Notes: a model not told the origin generated them from the letters alone. Positions 12,866 through 22,706 are shown, counted from the stretch's first letter. The stretch: DNA of 64,000 nt from Siphonodentalium dalli (GCA_032622095.1 CP136064.1:195951948-196015947), one strand, 5' to 3'. Program-made: numbers and translations.

Positions 12866-14980
12866 CTCAGTCAGATTTTATTCTTGATTTTAGTTTGAAC
12901 TTTGAAGACATTGAAGAATGTCATTTCTCAAAGCATCTGAATGCATCACATTATTTCAGTTCATATATTTGTAAGCGATAACAGTATACAATTAGTATTG
13001 TAGTTTAGTCTTGTTGAGCTGTATTTAAGCTTCAAGATGAAGTTCGTAAATTCAAGGAGAATAGCGTCACCTTCAGTTGGGATTGTCTGAACAATAAACA
13101 GTAACGGCCATTCATCATAACCAATTCAGTTTTATTTGGATAAGTGCTGCAAATTAACATTACTTGCATGGAATCATTAAAAAGATGATAAATAACCAGA
13201 AGGAATGAAATTGATTGCATGCCAGAACAAGACAGTATTTCAGACATTAGAAATTTATGAGATACCCTTTTCAATTTCATGTTATGCAACAATCGGGTCA
13301 ATGATATCTAGTCATCATTGAGTATTCACCATGTAGTATTTGTGATACAGTTTATTTTATTTTATTACTTTTATGCGGGTAATACAACTGGGTAATACAT
13401 TAATTTTTTTGACTAAATTACGGTTTTCCACTGAGAAGTGGGACGGGATCCTGTGAAATCCAGAATGTTGCTAAATCTGAGGCTAAATAGTCACTATAGA
13501 TGTCTATATAGCCATATGCCAACACACATGATACTAACATGCTTACAAACAACATTACATGGTCAGTACTTGTAAATTGTTTGAAAAAAAAACCATTTTG
13601 GAGAAAAAAATTACAAGCACGATTGTTTCGGCCTATGGACCACCCACCCACCCCGGCCCTATATACGGATTTTTTTTGTAGACCCCCTCATGTCGTCGGT
13701 GGTATATTTTGCCCCACGTCCTTTTCCTCGGTTGCTCGTTGTTGAAATGTGTACAAACGTGTACTGTTACACACAGCATGTTTATGTGACCGGTGGTCAA
13801 TCTATGATTGACGCCAATCACCATGATTGGATAATCCTATATGGCGCGGCGATGTCTTCCCATCGATATGTCCACCGATAGCTTCGCATTGAGTGTCGCC
13901 TCGTAAAACTACCTGGACTATATTATAAACCCAGCCGGTGAATATCACCCCAGGGGTCCGGGGATTCAGTTTCAACTCTTTCCGCCGCGCGGCGGCTGTA
14001 CTGATGCCATGTGTGTGGGCCCTGCTGATTTACCTATAATATTGGAAGGACAATTCGATGCTTCAACAATAAAAACCGTTTTCACAATTATATGTGTACG
14101 AACTAACTTAAGGCAAAAATAAACAATTCGAACAAGCTACACATCACACTATAGATCCCAGGAAATTGAGTTTGTAAACAAAACTATCTGTGTCACCATG
14201 CTCGAGTAAATCATTGTTTAAAATAGTTTTGGCATGTCGTGATGGCGAGGTATTTGCAGGTGCGCAGACTTATACAATGTCATATTGTTGGCAGTTGTAT
14301 TGTATTTCTAGTCCCAGACTGCATCGATTTTTTTTTTTATAAAACAGAGTTATCAGATCACTTGCATTGAATAACTGCACTTCAAGGCATATTTTTTCAA
14401 TTGTATTCACCGGACAGGTCTATTATCTATTCGAAAATGTCACTGACAAAGACCGAGTTCTGTAAAAGAATGGTTAATCATTGTTTGACAAATACCATAC
14501 CACAATATAGTAACACTTCAAGTATAACGAGTGGCAATGTGCTCCTATGTTTAACTCCTATATATATATATGTTATCCTCCGGCAAATATAGCATATCAT
14601 TGCGGGGTAAGGTGGTTGAAGCCATACATTTCCCCCCAACAACTTCTTTTTTTTTAATCATAGAAATGCATAAAGCTGTCCTTCTGGGATCCAACATCAA
14701 GTTGATAACGGTTTAATTATATATAGTTCGCATGTATACGCGTATGCCAGAGCCGTGGCTTCGCTAAGTCCAAATTGTGTATTTGTGCGAACTCCAAGTT
14801 TATCAAGAAAACACAAAGTGCACTGTTGGTTATTTGAAGAACCAACGGCGTCGAATGTATGCTAGATAGTACTACAATAACTATTATAATGCAATGATAA
14901 CAGCCATGAAATGTAAGTTTTCGTTCAGGCTTGCTAAATCTTATTGGCCACGGTTCTGGAGTGCGTAGCCTCTTCTAGAG
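12866..14980. other. No gene recognised
   Basis: Contains a poly-T/poly-A rich stretch, a GC-rich patch near 13980-14000 (CCGCCGCGCGGCGG, itself a small palindrome) and short open frames. Nothing supports an exon or RNA gene. Confidence 0.35.
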
Positions 14981-15380
14981 ACCGATTGTCATGAAATCAC
15001 AGCCATTTTCCAGCTGATTTCAATTGTTCGCACAGAAGCGAAACAAACGCTCTTTATTTCTACCTTATCGGGAATAAACTAACACGGAACGCTCTTTTCT
15101 GTTCCATGCCGTGCACATGATTGTTGTCTGTTTCGGACTAAAACGTGCACATTGTTCAGTTGTATTTTTTATGACTCCAATCAGCTGCTCTAATGCGTCT
15201 TTCTGTGACATATAATGCCCATGCATAGAAGGGTAGTTCAAGTGTATGTATTGACCTATTAGATATATACCGGGAGAAAATCAAAAGCGAATATTATGAG
15301 GGGTATTAGGGAGCGCAGACAGCCATGTGGCTTTAAGAAAACAAAACTTGTGTTTTTAAATGAATATATATGCCAAAACT
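14981..15380. repeat. Interspersed ACGCTCTTTAT repeat, long copy
   Basis: Shows in order CATTTTCCAGCTGATTTC, GTTCGCACAGAAGCGAAAC, AAACGCTCTTTATTTCTACC, GGAACGCTCTTTTCTGTTCC, GCGTCTTTCTGTGACAT and AAAAGCGAATATTATGAG. The copy at 62660-63135 has the same order and shorter copies lie at 3690-3800 and 27181-27445. No terminal repeats or coding region are visible, so the class is unknown. Confidence 0.65.
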
Positions 15381-15465
15381 ATAGGTTGTTTGTCATGTGG
15401 GAGTGTGTACATTTATGTAACGACATGGGCCTATATTATTCACGCCCGCTTAAGTTATAGAGGAT

Positions 15466-15592
15466 CTACAACGAGTCCCCAGTTTATAGCGGAATTTACA
15501 AAACGAGTCCAGTAAATTAGGTCTGGACCGAGCCTTTGGCAAAGTGAACGAGTTTTGTAAATTTCGCTACATGAACTGGGGACGAGTTGTAT
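15466..15592. repeat. Foldback, ~127 bp
   Basis: Left arm CTACAACGAGTCCCCAGTT plus GCGGAATTTACAAAACGAG pairs with right arm CTCGTTTTGTAAATTTCGC-type sequence and AACTGGGGACGAGTTGTA. It is probably a small MITE or foldback; no target duplication was resolved. Confidence 0.7.
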
Positions 15593-16567
15593 ATATATTC
15601 TATTTATTACATGATCTAAAACATCGATAAAACATACTTTAAATCAACAAATGGGACGTGAAACTAAGATCGGCTTCTATGAGGCCTGCGATGACGTTTG
15701 ACGTAACTATGCCCTGTTTGCCCTCGTAAAGAAATAGTCCCATATAAATAAAGACTCTTGGCGTATTTAATGGCGTTTATATAATTAAATAACCTTTCAA
15801 ACTCTTCATTCATTAGATTTTGATGGACAAATATTGGTAGCCATAGCCCATAGTATCTTGAGACATAGCGTACGGAATGTAAGTAGACGACAAACAGGAA
15901 GTCAAATGTCACCTGGCACTATTTCCTGTTATGGAACGAACGTTGCATTTGACAATTTATAACATGGGATTATTGAATGGAACAAGGGCAGGTATATGTA
16001 TAGGTTCTACCGGATCCGTGTTCGAATGAAGTTGAACCCTCCTTTCTATTAATGTTTCTACTCGTAGATGCAGTATGCCCGTATCGGGCGGATCTTAGGT
16101 CTTAGGTCTTTAGTTATGGGCTTATATTAATTGCGGCGACATGCAATGTTATAACACTCAATGCATAGTATGCTTTGTTATATGCTAGACATGCATTATC
16201 AAAGGTCGATGTCTAATCCAAACAGACATATCGAAGCCTATTCTCGCATCCAAAACGATCTACAAGATTAATCAAGCAGTCGCTTCGTTACCATGAATAA
16301 CGCCTAAATGGGCATACGTGTATGTGTTAATTAATGACTATTTACATGATCCTTCGCAGGGTTCTTCCCTTTAACACCACACCGGGACACTCTTATGTGC
16401 CGTGCATATGATCATATTGTAAATGTCTATTTCCATTCGTTATCACGCATCTGCGGTCCAGGGGCAATTACTCTAAGGTGCCGCAAATTTGATTTTCCTG
16501 AGACGATGTTTGGCTCATACCAGTCCTGCTTGGGTTCGACATTTTTGCAATACATTCTGAATGTGTA
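15593..16567. other. No gene recognised
   Basis: A single 82-codon open frame on the minus strand (15664-15912) has no recognised motif. No repeats shared with other parts of the window were seen. Confidence 0.35.
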
Positions 16568-17015
16568 TTAAAGGCCTACTTAATTTTCGAAACCCAGATT
16601 ATTATATATAAAATATATGCCATATATACCATTTGAAAGAGGAAGCTCCAAAACATTGTATTATCAACTTATTCGGTGCAATAAACTGTGAACATGTTGT
16701 TTTTGTTGAAATACCGACTTGTTTTCTATGCTAAAGTTTCATTATTTTCAATGGAAGGTAGAGAGTTATTCCCCTTCCATTGAAATACATTTTGTTTTAA
16801 TTATGTTGCATTCTGGGAGCCATAACGGGGGAAATCTTTCTAAGATTTCAACTGTTTTCTATTTCTCTATGGGCATCTTCTGAGACACAGATGTTGCAAA
16901 TGATGATGTATTATAGTATTTTAATCATATTTTAAGGCATAGATTGTTATTAAAACCATATATCAAGGCACTATAAAAAAATAATCGGTGACTTGAAAAT
17001 TAAGTGGGCCTTTAA
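16568..17015. mobile_element. MITE family A (T2/Kolobok-like), full copy
   Basis: A 448-bp noncoding element bounded by TTAA. The left end is TTAAAGGCCTACTTAATTTT and the inverse of the right end is TTAAAGGCCCACTTAATTTT, so the terminal inverted repeats are about 24 bp with few mismatches. It is the best reference copy in the window and shows the uninterrupted junction AAACTGTGAACATGTTGTTT that is split by another transposon in the copy at 24082-26888. Confidence 0.88.
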
Positions 17016-17438
17016 GTAATTAATTATACGTGCCAGTAATTAATATTAAAATCAGGGACGGAAGCTCGTTGCATATTTTCATTCGACTAGAAAATAATCG
17101 GACCAATTTGGTCTTATGAAAGCTACATAACAGCAAAAATATAGAATACCAGTTACGTGAATCCCGAAGGGGGGGGGGTAGAGCACTCTCTGTTATAGCA
17201 ATTTGATTATATATCCAAAATAGTTCAGTGTCTTATCATACATGGACACAGTGATCGAATATACTTTAATTCAGTGAAATGTGCACATGTAAATAATAAT
17301 GAGAATAAACAACATGATAAATACATCTATAGGAGACACACATACCCATACGTATAACAGAGATACATATATAATATAGGGTCCCGAACTCCGCGATTAC
17401 AGTGACCCATAACCTTCTAGCCTCACATTAAAGATACA
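17016..17438. other. Possible 3' UTR of EF-hand gene 1
   Basis: Lies downstream of the candidate last exon of gene 1 (minus strand). An ATTAAA hexamer (minus strand, plus 17265-17270) lies about 170 bp beyond the proposed stop. No canonical AATAAA is closer. This is conditional on the weakly supported exon at 17439-17482. Confidence 0.25.
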
Positions 17439-17482
17439 CTAGTCTAATTTCCTATTTAGGCGAACCAAGCAACAGAAGAATT
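17439..17482 (-). CDS. Candidate last exon of EF-hand gene 1
   Basis: On the minus strand a pyrimidine-rich acceptor CCCTCTTTTCTACAG is followed by an open stretch that joins in frame to the donor of the exon at 23194-23433. It supplies the position-12 Glu and the next Phe of EF-loop 4 (EEF) and ends with a short tail containing two Cys and a TAG stop. Vertebrate calmodulin genes have a comparably small last coding exon starting at the same phase. Against it: 5.7 kb separate it from the preceding exon, the tail resembles no family I know, and a 44-bp exon can arise by chance. If correct, the protein is 153 residues against 149 for calmodulin. Confidence 0.38.
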
Positions 17483-17489
17483 CTGTAGA

Positions 17490-17770
17490 AAAGAGGGATT
17501 CTTTAATCTTGCTGATAATCTCTCTTTAACCATTTCTATAATAAATGGATTATCCCAGTCAGTTAAAAAGTGTACATCGGAATAGTCTATTATTGATTTG
17601 GATGGATGTTAAGGTGATAAAAGCAGACATGCAACATATAAATAGAGTGCAGAAGGCGCCCTATTTATTGAGGGAAACGTTTGTTGAACTTTTTATCTGA
17701 ACATTTATTATTGGATAACCACTCATCAATGATGATTTATAGTATAGCAAGGGTTAATATGTTTATTCGA
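17490..17770. repeat. Interspersed repeat B, copy
   Basis: Shows TTAACCATTTCTATAATAAA, TGGATTATCCCAGTCA, AGTGTACATCGGAATAG, a CCTATTTATTGAGGGAAA block and CTTTTTATCTGAACATTTA. This is the same order as 52840-53110. No coding frame or terminal repeat was defined. Confidence 0.65.
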
Positions 17771-18040
17771 GTCATATCCGAGTCATGTAGTATGTTCGTT
17801 TGTATGTCATGTATTTATGGTGCTATATTGATACAATGGACACAATTCAATACTATATGTTTAGTTTGAGGCCTGTACTTTACGAGTCTCTTTAAAGATG
17901 GTGTGTGTCAACATATCTTGTTATAAAACCCGATTTCAAGACTACAAATATCCTTTTCTGTTAACAAAACAGACAAAACACTGGACAAAACTGAAGAAAA
18001 AAATTATATTATATTATATGAAGCCACAATAAAGTGGTTT

Positions 18041-18502
18041 GTTCTAGATAATGCATGCCATGAACCTCTATTTGGCTAACGCCCGTAGAGATCATATTCC
18101 ACCACTATAAAACCTTGGAACTTTTTAAAGTTTTGACAGGGAACCTTATACAGTCGAAAAAATAACGCGGGGAACAGATTTCTTAGTTATTATCAGTCTG
18201 TTCTTAATAATGTACTTCACTGTATATGCGAAGGTCTCAATTCTAAATTTCACGATTTAAGTGAACAATTTTGCTTTGCGTCGCATACAATTATGGAATT
18301 TATCCTGCGTAATTATATATTTCGGTGTTTATTGCGAATTATTAAGAAACAGATAACAACTAAGAAATATATTCCCGGCGTTATTTTTTCGACTTTATAA
18401 TGTTCCCTGTCAAAACTTCAAAAAGTTCCAGGGTTTTGTACTGGTGGAATATGATTTCTACGGGCGTTAGCCAGAGTAGTGATTCATGGCATGATCTAGG
18501 TT
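18041..18502. mobile_element. Near-complete ~460-bp palindrome (foldback MITE)
   Basis: The left arm (TTCTAGATAATGCATGCCATG, GGCTAACGCCCGTAGAG, ATCATATTCCACC, TTTTGACAGGGAAC, CGAAAAAATAACGC) pairs with the right arm in reverse order over about 145 bp. Homology continues inward (GTTATTATCAGTCTGTTCTT), leaving a short centre. A solo, diverged right arm lies at about 45050-45130. It has no coding capacity. Confidence 0.85.
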
Positions 18503-19549
18503 TATTCCTGAAAAATATCTAAATCGAAATGACGTTTTGTCCTTGATGGAGAGCGCTAGAGGATTGAATTCCCATTCTTCCTACCCTGCGAATGCGCCTA
18601 AAGTTTCTGATGTAACAATAGCTCATAAAAAACTGACCCGAAAGGTTGCATGTATTATACCAGCAAAATTCGAAATAAAATCAATATTAATTAATATAAG
18701 TGCTTCCGGACAGGCGCCTTCGTTTCATATTTATTATTTTATACCCCGCAAGCTACATCAAACTTGTCAGGAAGAAATAGACCATCTCTAAAATATCGGA
18801 GCATGTAAATTCCGCGTGATGTACCTCGTGTATTTGTCTTTGACCCACGGAACGTGCTAAACAGGAGATCATCGGGCTTAGTACGGGACTGGATGATTTA
18901 TGAGTTGATTCAAAGATCCACTGTCCGATTCGACACAATAAAACTATCATGAGGTATACGTATCGTCTCAGTAATATAGATTTTTAGATTTTTTTGTCGC
19001 GTTATACACTGTTAGAAACGGAACAAAGAAAAATTGCTGCCGATACTATGTATACTGTAAGGTTACGGAACATTTTATCATTTCATTACGGCAATATGTT
19101 CTGTACGGTTATGGAACAATGTTCCATAATCATATGGGACATTAGGACCGTGACAATGTACAATGAGTGTTGTCTTTACGATAGTATGTGGCGGCAGCAA
19201 TTTCCCGAGACTTTGTACCGTTTGAGCATGTACACGTTTTAACAATGTAGCAAAACTTCCAATGATCGTCTCTGATAAAGAGCGTCTATGATTTAGTTTC
19301 TCAAAAGTAGTATAATGTATAATAAAGAACATTATGAACAATTATGATTATTTGCGCTTGTTTTCAACGTAAAACCGGTGTATGTTTTGCATAGGATTAC
19401 CCCACTATAACATCAAGCACTAGTCGATCAATTGTAGGGACCCTGTTTTATACAGAATTCATTAAAATTCATTTCTTCGGACAACACTTGGTATATGTGT
19501 TTGTCGCGTATCACGATTAACATCACCATTTGGGGCCAATATAATTCGA
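18503..19549. other. No gene recognised (intron of gene 1 if the distal exon is real)
   Basis: Short open frames only (up to 87 codons). GTTACGGAACATT, TCATTACGGC and GTTATGGAACAATGTTCCATAA near 19060-19130 form small inverted repeats. No supported feature. Confidence 0.35.
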
Positions 19550-19830
19550 CAAGCTACACGGACCGAGGCCTATTATCTCGATATGACATGTTAAGATGAA
19601 TTGAAGTCGGCTGGTGGTACACAATGCCGAGTCTCTCGATATGATATGTTAAGATGAAGGGAGGAGGTCGGCCCGGTACATGCATTATGAGTTCAAGTCT
19701 GGTAAGATCAATAAAAGTCGATCCGATACACGAGGTCGAGTATCTCGTTAACTTATGACATGGTAAGATCAATAGAAGTCAGTCTCATACACGAGGCCGA
19801 GGCCGAGTCTCTCGATATGACATGCTATCA
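19550..19830. repeat. Imperfect tandem repeat (CGAGTCTCTCGATATGACATG)
   Basis: About four diverged units share CGAG(T/A)CTCTCGATATGA, CATG(T/G)TAAGAT and a GAAGTCGG/GTCGATC segment, from roughly 19575, 19630, 19690 and 19740. Noncoding. Confidence 0.6.
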
Positions 19831-19979
19831 CAATTCCAAGCGTTACTTCATGGTCTTCATCATCTGTTGGAATTCTGAAAAAGAGAATAGAGAAAATACC
19901 GTTACCGCCATGCAAGAAACTAGTAATTCAATTAGTCATTTTCAATTTCATGATACAATAATCATACCCATCTACTATA

Positions 19980-20525
19980 TATTTAGGGACTTCTGTCTGC
20001 CTGCGTGTCTTCTGTCTGTCTGTTTGTTTGTTAGCAATGGCCGGGAAAACTGCCGGACGGATTTCGACGAAATTTGATACCTAGGAGTACTTTTGTCCGG
20101 GGAGTGTTTTGGACGGGTCAAATCGTGATCCCGACCTGACATTGACCTTCAAAATGGTCAATCCAAGGTTAAATCGAGCCTTTCGAACGGATTTCGACGA
20201 AATTTGATACATATGGGTACTTTTGTCCGGGTCAAATCGTGACCCTGACCTTCAAAATTGTCAACTCAAGGTCAAATCGCACCTTTCGAAGGGATTTCAA
20301 CGAAATTTGATACCTAGGGGTACTTTTGTCCTGGGAGTGTTTTGGACGGGTCGAATCGTGACCCCGACCTGACCTTGATCTTCAAAATGGTCAAATCGCG
20401 CCTTTCGACGGATTTCGATGTTAGATCCACGGAGGTTTTCAAAACCAGCTATTTGAAAATTGGTATCTGAAGTCCGGATGAAAGCAGAGGGGAAACAGCC
20501 CGGACGAAGTCGGGTTACCCTGCTA
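19980..20525. repeat. ~120-bp tandem repeats (GGATTTCGACGAAATTTGATAC)
   Basis: After a CTGTCTGT-rich lead-in, three to four units start CGGATTTCGACGAAATTTGA, then CTAGGGGTACTTTTGTCC, GGGAGTGTTTTGGACGGG and GACCTTCAAAATGGTCAA (about 20055, 20188, 20292 and a partial at 20408). Spacing is about 105-135 bp. A (TA)n tract closes the block at about 20526-20545. Confidence 0.7.
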
Positions 20526-20559
20526 GTATATATATATATATATATCAGCCCAAAGAAAA

Positions 20560-20790
20560 TAAATGTTGACAACTTGATATGCAGTCTCGTCCACCCAAGT
20601 GGAGAGCAAATCAACCGAATATAGGCCACAGTATTTATAGATATAGTGGTCAACTGGGATTTGAATATGGACCTATATATGACCTAGAACTCCTCTCAGC
20701 CCAATTCATTACTAAACATATTAGAACAATATTTAAGACATTAATGTAATGGGGTTCTCACTAAATGTGCCCCAACGACAATAGCGCCGT
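20560..20790. repeat. Interspersed repeat E, left part
   Basis: Matches 32225-32450: CAGCCCAA, GTTGATATGCA, CACTCAAG/CACCCAAG with GGAGAGCAA, TATTTATAGATATAGTGGT, CTCAGCCCAATT. The continuation of this repeat (CGGTTCTTAAACATTGTTTC, CGCTTGTACCAAATTTC, AACGTGCGTCTGACC) appears only at about 22030-22180, after the TRIM array. Confidence 0.6.
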
Positions 20791-21116
20791 ATCCCACGAT
20801 AACGCGCACACCCACTACATTCATTTCTTATATTTATATAGCTTTTTGATGATTTATTCTGATAAAAATTCTCTGAGTGTATTCTCATTTATGTTCACAA
20901 AATCTGCCCGATAATTTGAGACAAGCGCATGCAGCACATTAAGTCAGCGCAATATAATATTTCCAAACACTTAGCAACGGTAATGTGATCGATATAAATA
21001 ACTGGCTTTAGATGCAATTCGGCTGAACTTTGAAAAGCACGCCCAATTATCTACAATCGGTCTGTGCTATGGGGTATGGAACGGGTGACCCAATTGGCAG
21101 TTGACCAATCACCAAT
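20791..21116. other. No gene recognised
   Basis: Sequence between the left part of repeat E and the truncated distal LTR of the TRIM array. A TTGGCAG at about 21093-21100 resembles the sequence that follows the 5S-like core in the intact LTRs, hinting at a small rearrangement there. Confidence 0.3.
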
Positions 21117-21188
21117 CACCCGGAATCCCAAGCCGGTCACCCACCCAAGGACTAACCGAGCTCGACGTTGCTTAATTTCGGTGATCAC
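21117..21188 (-). other. 5S rRNA-derived domain in LTR 3
   Basis: Reads CACCGAAATTAAGCAACGTC through GGGATTCCGGGTG. It ends exactly at the truncation point of LTR 3. It is neither a full 5S gene nor a standard tandem 5S array. Confidence 0.8.
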
Positions 21189-21284
21189 ACAAAGCGTCTA
21201 ACGACCGTGACCAAGAGATCTAGAGACTAGACCTCTCGATCAGAGAAGTCATCGGTCTTCCATATTTACAACACGACCGCTACA
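21117..21284 (-). repeat. TRIM LTR 3 (3' LTR, truncated), ~168 bp
   Basis: Starts TGTAGCGGTCGTG like the others and continues through the 5S-like core. Similarity stops at about 21117, immediately after the 5S end CCGGGTG, so the (CT)n part and the TGTTACA end are missing. The distal target-site duplication therefore cannot be read. Confidence 0.75.
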
Positions 21285-21388
21285 CTACTCCCCCCTCGTT
21301 CTTTTTGAGATTCACCTAATCTCACCCGGGTCCTCCCCCAGAGCGGCCGCATCATGACACAGACTCGGTGGAGCGGACGAGCCCCTAG

Positions 21389-21661
21389 TGTAACAGATCG
21401 AGAGAGAGGGAGAGAGAGAGACAGAGAGAGAGACAGAGAGAGACAGGGAGAGAGAGAAGTGCAACTATCGCACCGAAAGTTGGCAGCACCCGGAATCCCA
21501 AGCCGGTCACCCACCCAAGGACTAACCGAGCTCGACGTTGCTTCACTTCGGTGATCACACAAAGCGTCTAAGGACCGTGACCATGCAAGAGATCTGGACC
21601 TCTCGAGCAGAGAAGTCACCGGCCTTCAGCCGCCTTCTATATTTACAACGCGACCGCTACA
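21389..21661 (-). repeat. TRIM LTR 2 (middle), 273 bp
   Basis: Same organisation as LTR 1. It differs by substitutions, microsatellite length and a short indel in the CTTCAGCCGCC region. The 5S-like core is at 21483-21558 and the (CT)n tract at about 21401-21456. It serves as 3' LTR of one unit and 5' LTR of the next. Confidence 0.8.
21483..21558 (-). other. 5S rRNA-derived domain in LTR 2
   Basis: Same segment as in LTR 1 with CCGAAGTGAAGCAACGTC at box A and TTGGGTGGGTGACCGG at box C. It lies at the same distance from the LTR ends, so it is a fixed part of the element, not a separate 5S insertion. Confidence 0.85.
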
Positions 21662-21681
21662 CTATTCCCCCGTTCTTTTTG
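21662..21681 (-). promoter_or_regulatory. Polypurine tract of the TRIM
   Basis: Minus strand AAAAAGAACGGGGGAATAG directly abuts the TGTAGCGG start of LTR 2. The equivalent at 21285-21306 abuts LTR 3. Position and purine content fit the plus-strand primer of LTR elements. Confidence 0.65.
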
Positions 21682-21750
21682 AGATTCACCAAATCTCACC
21701 CGAGTCCTCCTCCAGAGCGGTCGCATCAGGACACAGACTCCGCTGTGCGA

Positions 21751-21768
21751 GGAGCGGACGAGACCCCA
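21751..21768 (-). promoter_or_regulatory. Primer-binding site of the TRIM (tRNA-Pro-like)
   Basis: One base after the 5' LTR end. Reads TGGGGTCTCGTCCGCTCC, with 13 of the first 14 bases as in the canonical retroviral tRNA-Pro site and a divergent last four. The second unit has the equivalent site at about 21370-21387 with a different single mismatch, so the consensus matches 14 of 14 over that stretch. The priming tRNA is inferred. Confidence 0.7.
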
Positions 21769-21769
21769 G

Positions 21770-22025
21770 TGTAACAGAACGAGAGAGAGAGAGAGACAGA
21801 GAGAGAGAGACAGAGAGAGAGAGAGAGAAGTGCAACTATCGCACCGAAAGTTGGCAGCACCCGGAATCCCAAGCCGGTCACCCATCCAAGGACTAACCGA
21901 GCTCGACGTTGCTTAATTTCGGTGATCAGACAAAGCGTCTGACGACCATGACCAGGATATCTAGAGACGAGACCTCTCGATCAGAGAAGTCATCGGTCTT
22001 CCATATTTACAACACGACCGCTACA
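21770..22025 (-). repeat. TRIM LTR 1 (5' LTR), 256 bp
   Basis: Starts TGTAGCGGTCGTGTTGTAAA and ends CTGTTACA on the minus strand. Order within: unique 5' segment with GAGACCTCT-type sequence, 5S-like core (21855-21930), AACTTTCGGTGCGATAGTTG, then a (CT)n tract (21780-21829 on plus) and the TGTTACA end. TG...CA ends are typical of LTRs. Confidence 0.8.
21855..21930 (-). other. 5S rRNA-derived domain in LTR 1
   Basis: The minus strand reads TGATCACCGAAATTAAGCAA, then CGTCGAGCTCGGTTAG, TCCTTGGATGGGTGACCGG and CTTGGGATTCCGGGTGCTG. This is the 3' two-thirds of metazoan 5S rRNA with few changes, including the internal control region: box A (about 21905-21919), intermediate element GGTTAG (21893-21898) and box C (21873-21889). 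The 5' third of 5S is not convincingly present, and no T-run terminator follows. Pol III activity is possible but unproven. Confidence 0.85.
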
Positions 22026-22029
22026 TATA

Positions 22030-22183
22030 TATAAATTGTACTTTTGAAAACGTTCGATTTTGGTACATGAAAACAGTGACGGTTCTTAAACATTGTTTCA
22101 CAATATTCGCTTGTACCAAATTTCAAAAAGAAATTCCAGGGAGATTTTGAGAAAATCCAGTTTGGCAAAACGTGCGTCTGACC
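22030..22183. repeat. Interspersed repeat E, right part
   Basis: GACGGTTCTTAAACATTG, TTCGCTTGTACCAAATTTC, GATTTTGAGAAAATCCA and AACGTGCGTCTGACC match 32655-32790. In that copy only about 190 bp separate the two parts, against more than 1.2 kb here, where the TRIM array intervenes. Confidence 0.6.
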
Positions 22184-22706
22184 TTAAAGGCACGGGCGGT
22201 GTTGTTTGCAGAAATATTCGTATTTGTTCAAATCGCCATCAACGGAAGGAATATTAAAATATATATAGTTTTGTTCATATGCCAAACATAATCTGCGCAT
22301 AAATAGTATATCGTCGTCAAGACGTATGGTGGTGTACGTAAACAAGAAGCTGCTCATGTTACAGAAGTTTTGCTTCTGTTTACATAACACAGCGCAATTA
22401 TATTGGTTAATCACACACAAATGATATAAACGCTCTTTATTATTTCCATATCAGGAAAACAGTAACAAACAATGCTCTTTATGTTTACCATATCCGGATC
22501 TAAACAAAAGCTAGGTTCTGTAACGTTTTTTGCTTTTGTTTACATAACAAAGTAAAAACATTTGACAATAACATACTGTTTATGCCATATTTCTGATTGG
22601 TATAAGAACAAGGTCTGTCTATATTTGACTATTCTTTCTGTTTATGGCGGTCTTTGACGGAGCTGCATATTTTAACAGCATACCCACCGCCAACGCCGCC
22701 CGTAGA
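22184..22706. mobile_element. MITE family B, copy 2
   Basis: Left end TTAAAGGCACGGGCGGTG; right end CCACCGCCAACGCCGCCCG, forming an imperfect terminal inverted repeat. The right TTAA is eroded. Internal order matches 5104-5605. It inserted directly after the ACGTGCGTCTGACC end of repeat E. Noncoding. Confidence 0.72.

Larger units (their letters stand above)
21117..22025 (-). mobile_element. TRIM LTR element with 5S rRNA-derived LTRs, three-LTR tandem
   Basis: Minus-strand order is LTR 22025-21770, internal 21769-21662, LTR 21661-21389, internal 21388-21285, LTR 21284 to about 21117 (truncated). Complete LTRs start TGTAGCGG and end TGTTACA. One base after each lies a primer-binding-site-like sequence (TGGGGTCTCGTCCG or TAGGGGCTCGTCCG), each one mismatch from the first 14 bases of the retroviral tRNA-Pro site TGGGGGCTCGTCCG. 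Just before the next LTR is a purine tract (AAAAAGAACG followed by a G run). The internal domains are only 104-108 bp with no gag or pol. Each LTR carries a 5S rRNA-like segment, so the overall design matches plant Cassandra TRIMs. The third LTR lacks its 3' part. Confidence 0.82.

Noticed and set aside
21266-21885. Open frames of 66-117 codons in the TRIM array
   Set aside because: They cross LTR/internal borders and the (CT)n tracts; the TRIM has no coding region.
21117-21930. Functional 5S rRNA gene cluster
   Set aside because: The 5' third of 5S rRNA is not convincingly present, no T-run terminator follows, and the segments lie within LTR-like repeats with primer site and polypurine tract.
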